This document shows positions 61,385 through 63,209 of a stretch of DNA of 63,209 nt, one piece after another (positions within the stretch are counted from its first letter, which is position 1; each line of letters starts with the position of its first letter). The notes below the pieces were generated by a model. That model saw nothing but the letters and a program-made list of their open reading frames with translations, was not told where the DNA came from and did no database searches. The position numbers were made by a program, and so were the translations under genes. The stretch lies in contig NZ_LLZG01000389.1 in NCBI RefSeq assembly GCF_001509475.1, forward strand, positions 1-63,209, in the 5' to 3' direction. This DNA comes from Streptomyces regalis. Lineage in GTDB: Bacteria; Actinomycetota; Actinomycetes; Streptomycetales; Streptomycetaceae.

Positions 61385-62563
61385 CTAGAACAGGACCGGG
61401 GGCACCAGGTTGTCCGGATCATCGAGCCATACCGTCTCGCCCTCGGCGCTCACTGTGAGCCCGAACCGCTCGAAGCCGGGACGGTCCTGGTCCTCCCACC
61501 ATCGGTAGGCCACCATGACCTCATCCCAGAGCTTCCGAGGACCGGACTGAACGACCTCGAACTCTGAACGGTCCTTCTCGAAATCCGCGGTCGCCCACGA
61601 CGTGACCTCGGTGTCCCGAAGCCACAGCGTGTAAGAGCCGTCCTTGTACGACTCCATCCAGGGGAACGCGTTGGGCACCTGGGCGCCGATAGCGAACATC
61701 ACATGCCAGTCGCCCACCTCATCCGGGGAGAGGGACGTGTACGACCTGACGCCGTCGGCCGGCCACGCTTTCCCCTTCAGGTACTCGCGGACGTGCTTCC
61801 GCTCCGTGCGTTGCGCACGAAGACGCATGAACGCCGAGGACCCAAGGAACTTGCCCGAAGCCGTTCCGTCCGACTTCACGGTGAGATGCACGATGGCTTC
61901 CCCGCCGTACGTCGGCCCCCACGGCGCGACGATCAGCCCGCCGGGCTTGGTCTGCTCAACCCATGCATAGGGCATCTGCCCAATCGAGCAAGTGGCGATC
62001 ACTCGGTCATACGGGGCCGCCGGCGGATATCCATTCGCCCCGTCGCCGACGACTGCCAGGGGGGCGAATCCCGCGTCTTGGAGCCGCTTTCGAGCGTCCG
62101 CCGCCGTGTCGTCGTCCACCTCCACCGTGACAACGTTCTCGGGGCCTACTCGGTGCGACAGAAGGGCGGCATTCCATCCCGTCCCCGTCCCGATCTCCAA
62201 GACCTGATGACCTTCGTGAACGCTCAGGGCATCGAGCATCGAAAAGACCATGGTCGGCATCGAGTTGGACGACGACGGGATCTTGCCCGCGCCCGACCCC
62301 GTGTGCGCGCCGTCGTCCCACTGAGTGGTGATCGGCGCATCCGTGTAAACGGCCTCCCACCAACCATCAGGGTCCTCGGAGCGAATGATCCGGTTCTTCT
62401 GGCGGTTGCCGCCCGCAGTACCCGGCCAGATGACATCCGGAACGAACAGGTCGCGCGGCGCCCGCCTGAACGCGGGCAGCCAGTCAGACGACAGTGAACC
62501 CTTCTCCACCAGCGCGGACGCCAACCGCTGAGGGCTGGCGTCCGTTCCGTGCTGTGTGCTCAT
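61385..62563 (-). CDS. PIMT-like O-methyltransferase, probable RiPP-modifying enzyme
   Basis: A 392-residue protein related to protein-L-isoaspartate O-methyltransferase. The N-terminal region has LPAFRRAPRDLFVPDVIW, SAM motif I is VLEIGTGTGWNAALLSHRVG, then VVTVEVDDDTAADARKRL and the PIMT-like PYDRVIATCSIGQMPYAWVE with KPGGLIVAPWG. An extra C-terminal domain of about 170 residues is typical of methyltransferases in ATP-grasp/graspetide and imiditide RiPP loci, not of housekeeping PIMT. It starts immediately after the stop of the small Asp/Gly-rich peptide gene (TAAATG). Likely action: methylating Asp side chains of that peptide, giving aspartimide. No ATP-grasp gene is in the window. Confidence 0.8.
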   Translation of the reverse strand: MSTQHGTDASPQRLASALVEKGSLSSDWLPAFRRAPRDLFVPDVIWPGTAGGNRQKNRIIRSEDPDGWWEAVYTDAPITTQWDDGAHTGSGAGKIPSSSNSMPTMVFSMLDALSVHEGHQVLEIGTGTGWNAALLSHRVGPENVVTVEVDDDTAADARKRLQDAGFAPLAVVGDGANGYPPAAPYDRVIATCSIGQMPYAWVEQTKPGGLIVAPWGPTYGGEAIVHLTVKSDGTASGKFLGSSAFMRLRAQRTERKHVREYLKGKAWPADGVRSYTSLSPDEVGDWHVMFAIGAQVPNAFPWMESYKDGSYTLWLRDTEVTSWATADFEKDRSEFEVVQSGPRKLWDEVMVAYRWWEDQDRPGFERFGLTVSAEGETVWLDDPDNLVPPVLF

Positions 62564-62695
62564 TTACTTGCCGTCCGCCGGGCCCTGGCCGTCGTTCGTG
62601 TTGCCGCCCTCATCCGACCCCCCGCCGCCGTGCTTGTTCCCGCTGTCGCTGTCGTCCTGCCCGCCGTCTGCCATCGTGAGCCACCAGTTCAACAT
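62564..62695 (-). CDS. Probable RiPP precursor peptide (43 aa)
   Basis: A 43-residue peptide with GGAAGG 6 bp before its ATG at 62695. The N-terminus is hydrophobic (MLNWWLTMADGG); the rest is almost only Gly, Asp, Ser, Asn, Gln and Lys, with no Cys. Asp-Gly and Asn-Gly steps, the ones most prone to succinimide formation, recur (ADGG, NDGQ, ADGK). The stop TAA abuts the ATG of the PIMT-like gene, so the two are coupled. Size, composition and position fit an imiditide-like substrate; the exact modified residue cannot be told. Confidence 0.65.
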   Translation of the reverse strand: MLNWWLTMADGGQDDSDSGNKHGGGGSDEGGNTNDGQGPADGK

Positions 62696-62758
62696 GAGGT
62701 TCCTTCCATTCGATGGTGCCAGTTGGGCCGTCTCGCTGTCTGCGAAACGGAGTCGCAC

Positions 62759-62777
62759 CCCGCCCCGCTGGGGCGGG
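62759..62777. terminator. Hairpin between tRNA-like gene and RiPP precursor
   Basis: CCCGCCCC (62759-62766) pairs with GGGGCGGG (62770-62777) around GCT. It lies 3 bp beyond the tRNA-like 3' end on the minus strand and 64 bp upstream of the precursor start, so it may terminate or attenuate. Confidence 0.55.
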
Positions 62778-62780
62778 CAG

Positions 62781-62878
62781 TCCCCCTGTCCGGACTCGAA
62801 CCGGAGTCTCGACACCTACGCGGCCGTTCGACGTAGCAGCGAGAAGGCGTCGGCTCTTCCTGACTGAGCTACAAGGGG
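62781..62878 (-). tRNA. tRNA-like gene with an enlarged anticodon loop
   Basis: Read 5' to 3' on the minus strand: acceptor CCCCTTG pairs with CAGGGGG; TA; D arm GCTC-AGTCAGGAA-GAGC; T arm TCCGG-TTCGAGT-CCGGA with canonical TTCGA; a 5-base variable loop GAGAC; discriminator A, no encoded CCA. An anticodon stem GACGC/GTGTC can form, but its loop is 31 nt instead of 7. If about 24 nt are inserted after CTTCT, the anticodon would be UCU (Arg). It could be a pseudo-tRNA, an intron-bearing tRNA or an attachment-site relic. Confidence 0.6.
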
Positions 62879-62885
62879 AGGGCGT

Positions 62886-63209
62886 TTACACGATCCGCGG
62901 TGCCCCATCGGGGATGTCCATGGCGGTTCCAAATGGCCGAGCATCCTCCGGATGCCCGTAGTTCTTGTGCGTGACCATGGCTTGCATGACCGCCCGCGTT
63001 TCTCTCTTGTCCCTCCTGCGCGCGGCGGCACTGCGCCTCTTTCTCAGAGTCGTGCACTGAAGGCAGGTACCGGGGGCAACCTCGCCCCCGCGCGGTGCCG
63101 TTAGATTCAAGGTTGCGTCCTGAGAAGTGGTGTACGGGTTCGACCTGATGTGGGGGTTTGCTCCGGCATCGGGATGGTGCCCGCATAGATGAACGGCCAC
63201 CGGCTGATC
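62886..63209 (-). CDS. Partial hypothetical protein, cut by window edge
   Basis: The frame stays open to the window end, so the 5' part is probably missing. The visible 107 residues include HLCGHHPDAGANPHIRSNPY and GTCLQCTTLRKRRSAAARRR, which may hold a Cys/His zinc site (CGHH, CLQC) and a basic helix, and end EDARPFGTAMDIPDGAPRIV. Codon bias is moderate, like mobile-element genes. No family is recognised. A competing frame (62869-63186) is less protein-like. Confidence 0.4.
   Translation of the reverse strand, partial: DQPVAVHLCGHHPDAGANPHIRSNPYTTSQDATLNLTAPRGGEVAPGTCLQCTTLRKRRSAAARRRDKRETRAVMQAMVTHKNYGHPEDARPFGTAMDIPDGAPRIV

Noticed and set aside
61385..62695. Calling the locus a graspetide cluster
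   Set aside because: No ATP-grasp ligase is present in the window and the peptide lacks the usual Thr/Ser-Asp/Glu core repeats; only a methyltransferase is adjacent.
62869..63186. 105-codon minus-strand frame near the window edge
   Set aside because: Shifted version of the more protein-like partial frame at 62886-63209.

Overview
The window is very GC-rich, with the codon bias, GTG/TTG starts and 4-bp stop/start overlaps typical of Streptomyces. The gene content fits too: narGHJI, CBM2 cellulases, XRE regulators with DUF5753 or MmyB-like tails, and WYL regulators. Most of it reads as ordinary chromosome. The right end, from about 57.8 kb, is accessory DNA: an insertion sequence, IS debris, lower-GC genes and a tRNA-like gene.

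Layout. 0.1-2.8 kb: two metallo-beta-lactamase-fold hydrolases around a DedA membrane protein, then a small unknown gene. 3-8.1 kb: a membrane-anchored phosphodiesterase, then a MoxR ATPase translationally coupled to a metallopeptidase-like VWA protein. 8.1-10.6 kb: an OsmC protein and a stand-alone dnaK. 10.6-17.2 kb: a complete nitrate reductase operon narGHJI on the minus strand, whose upstream region carries a MITE-like element with perfect 23-bp inverted ends. 17.5-24.9 kb: methyltransferases, XRE/MmyB/WYL regulators, an ADP-ribosylglycohydrolase and a pterin dehydratase-like protein.

25-36.3 kb is a plant cell wall degradation cluster: rhamnogalacturonan lyase (PL11), xyloglucanase (GH74-CBM2), GH48 exocellulase, GH5 endoglucanase and GH6 cellobiohydrolase. 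CebR-type operators lie between the divergent GH48 and GH5-GH6 units, and a different LacI-type operator precedes GH74. 36.9-46 kb: a His-rich methyltransferase, an SDR with a MerR-type promoter, a decayed GH75 chitosanase gene, an ABM-like protein, an aldo/keto reductase, an acyl-CoA synthetase, and a LysR gene divergent from a bile acid:Na+ symporter-like transporter. 45.3-49.4 kb: a DUF4185 protein, a sialidase, two gene remnants and an isochorismatase-fold protein.

49.5-57.7 kb is a formate (or oxalate/formate) module. It contains fdhD, a diaphorase-type NAD-linked formate dehydrogenase whose catalytic subunit is divided between two genes, and a ketopantoate reductase-like gene. Divergent from these are an OFA-family antiporter and a 42-residue partner peptide. 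A GntR-like palindrome sits between the two arms.

57.8-63.2 kb: an intact IS5-family transposase, a methyltransferase between inverted IS 3' ends, a secreted glutamic-peptidase-like protein, a probable two-gene RiPP locus (43-residue Asp/Gly-rich peptide plus a PIMT-like methyltransferase), and a tRNA-like gene with about 24 extra bases in its anticodon loop. The RiPP locus is the best candidate for an under-described system here. All family calls come from reading the sequence; no searches were run.
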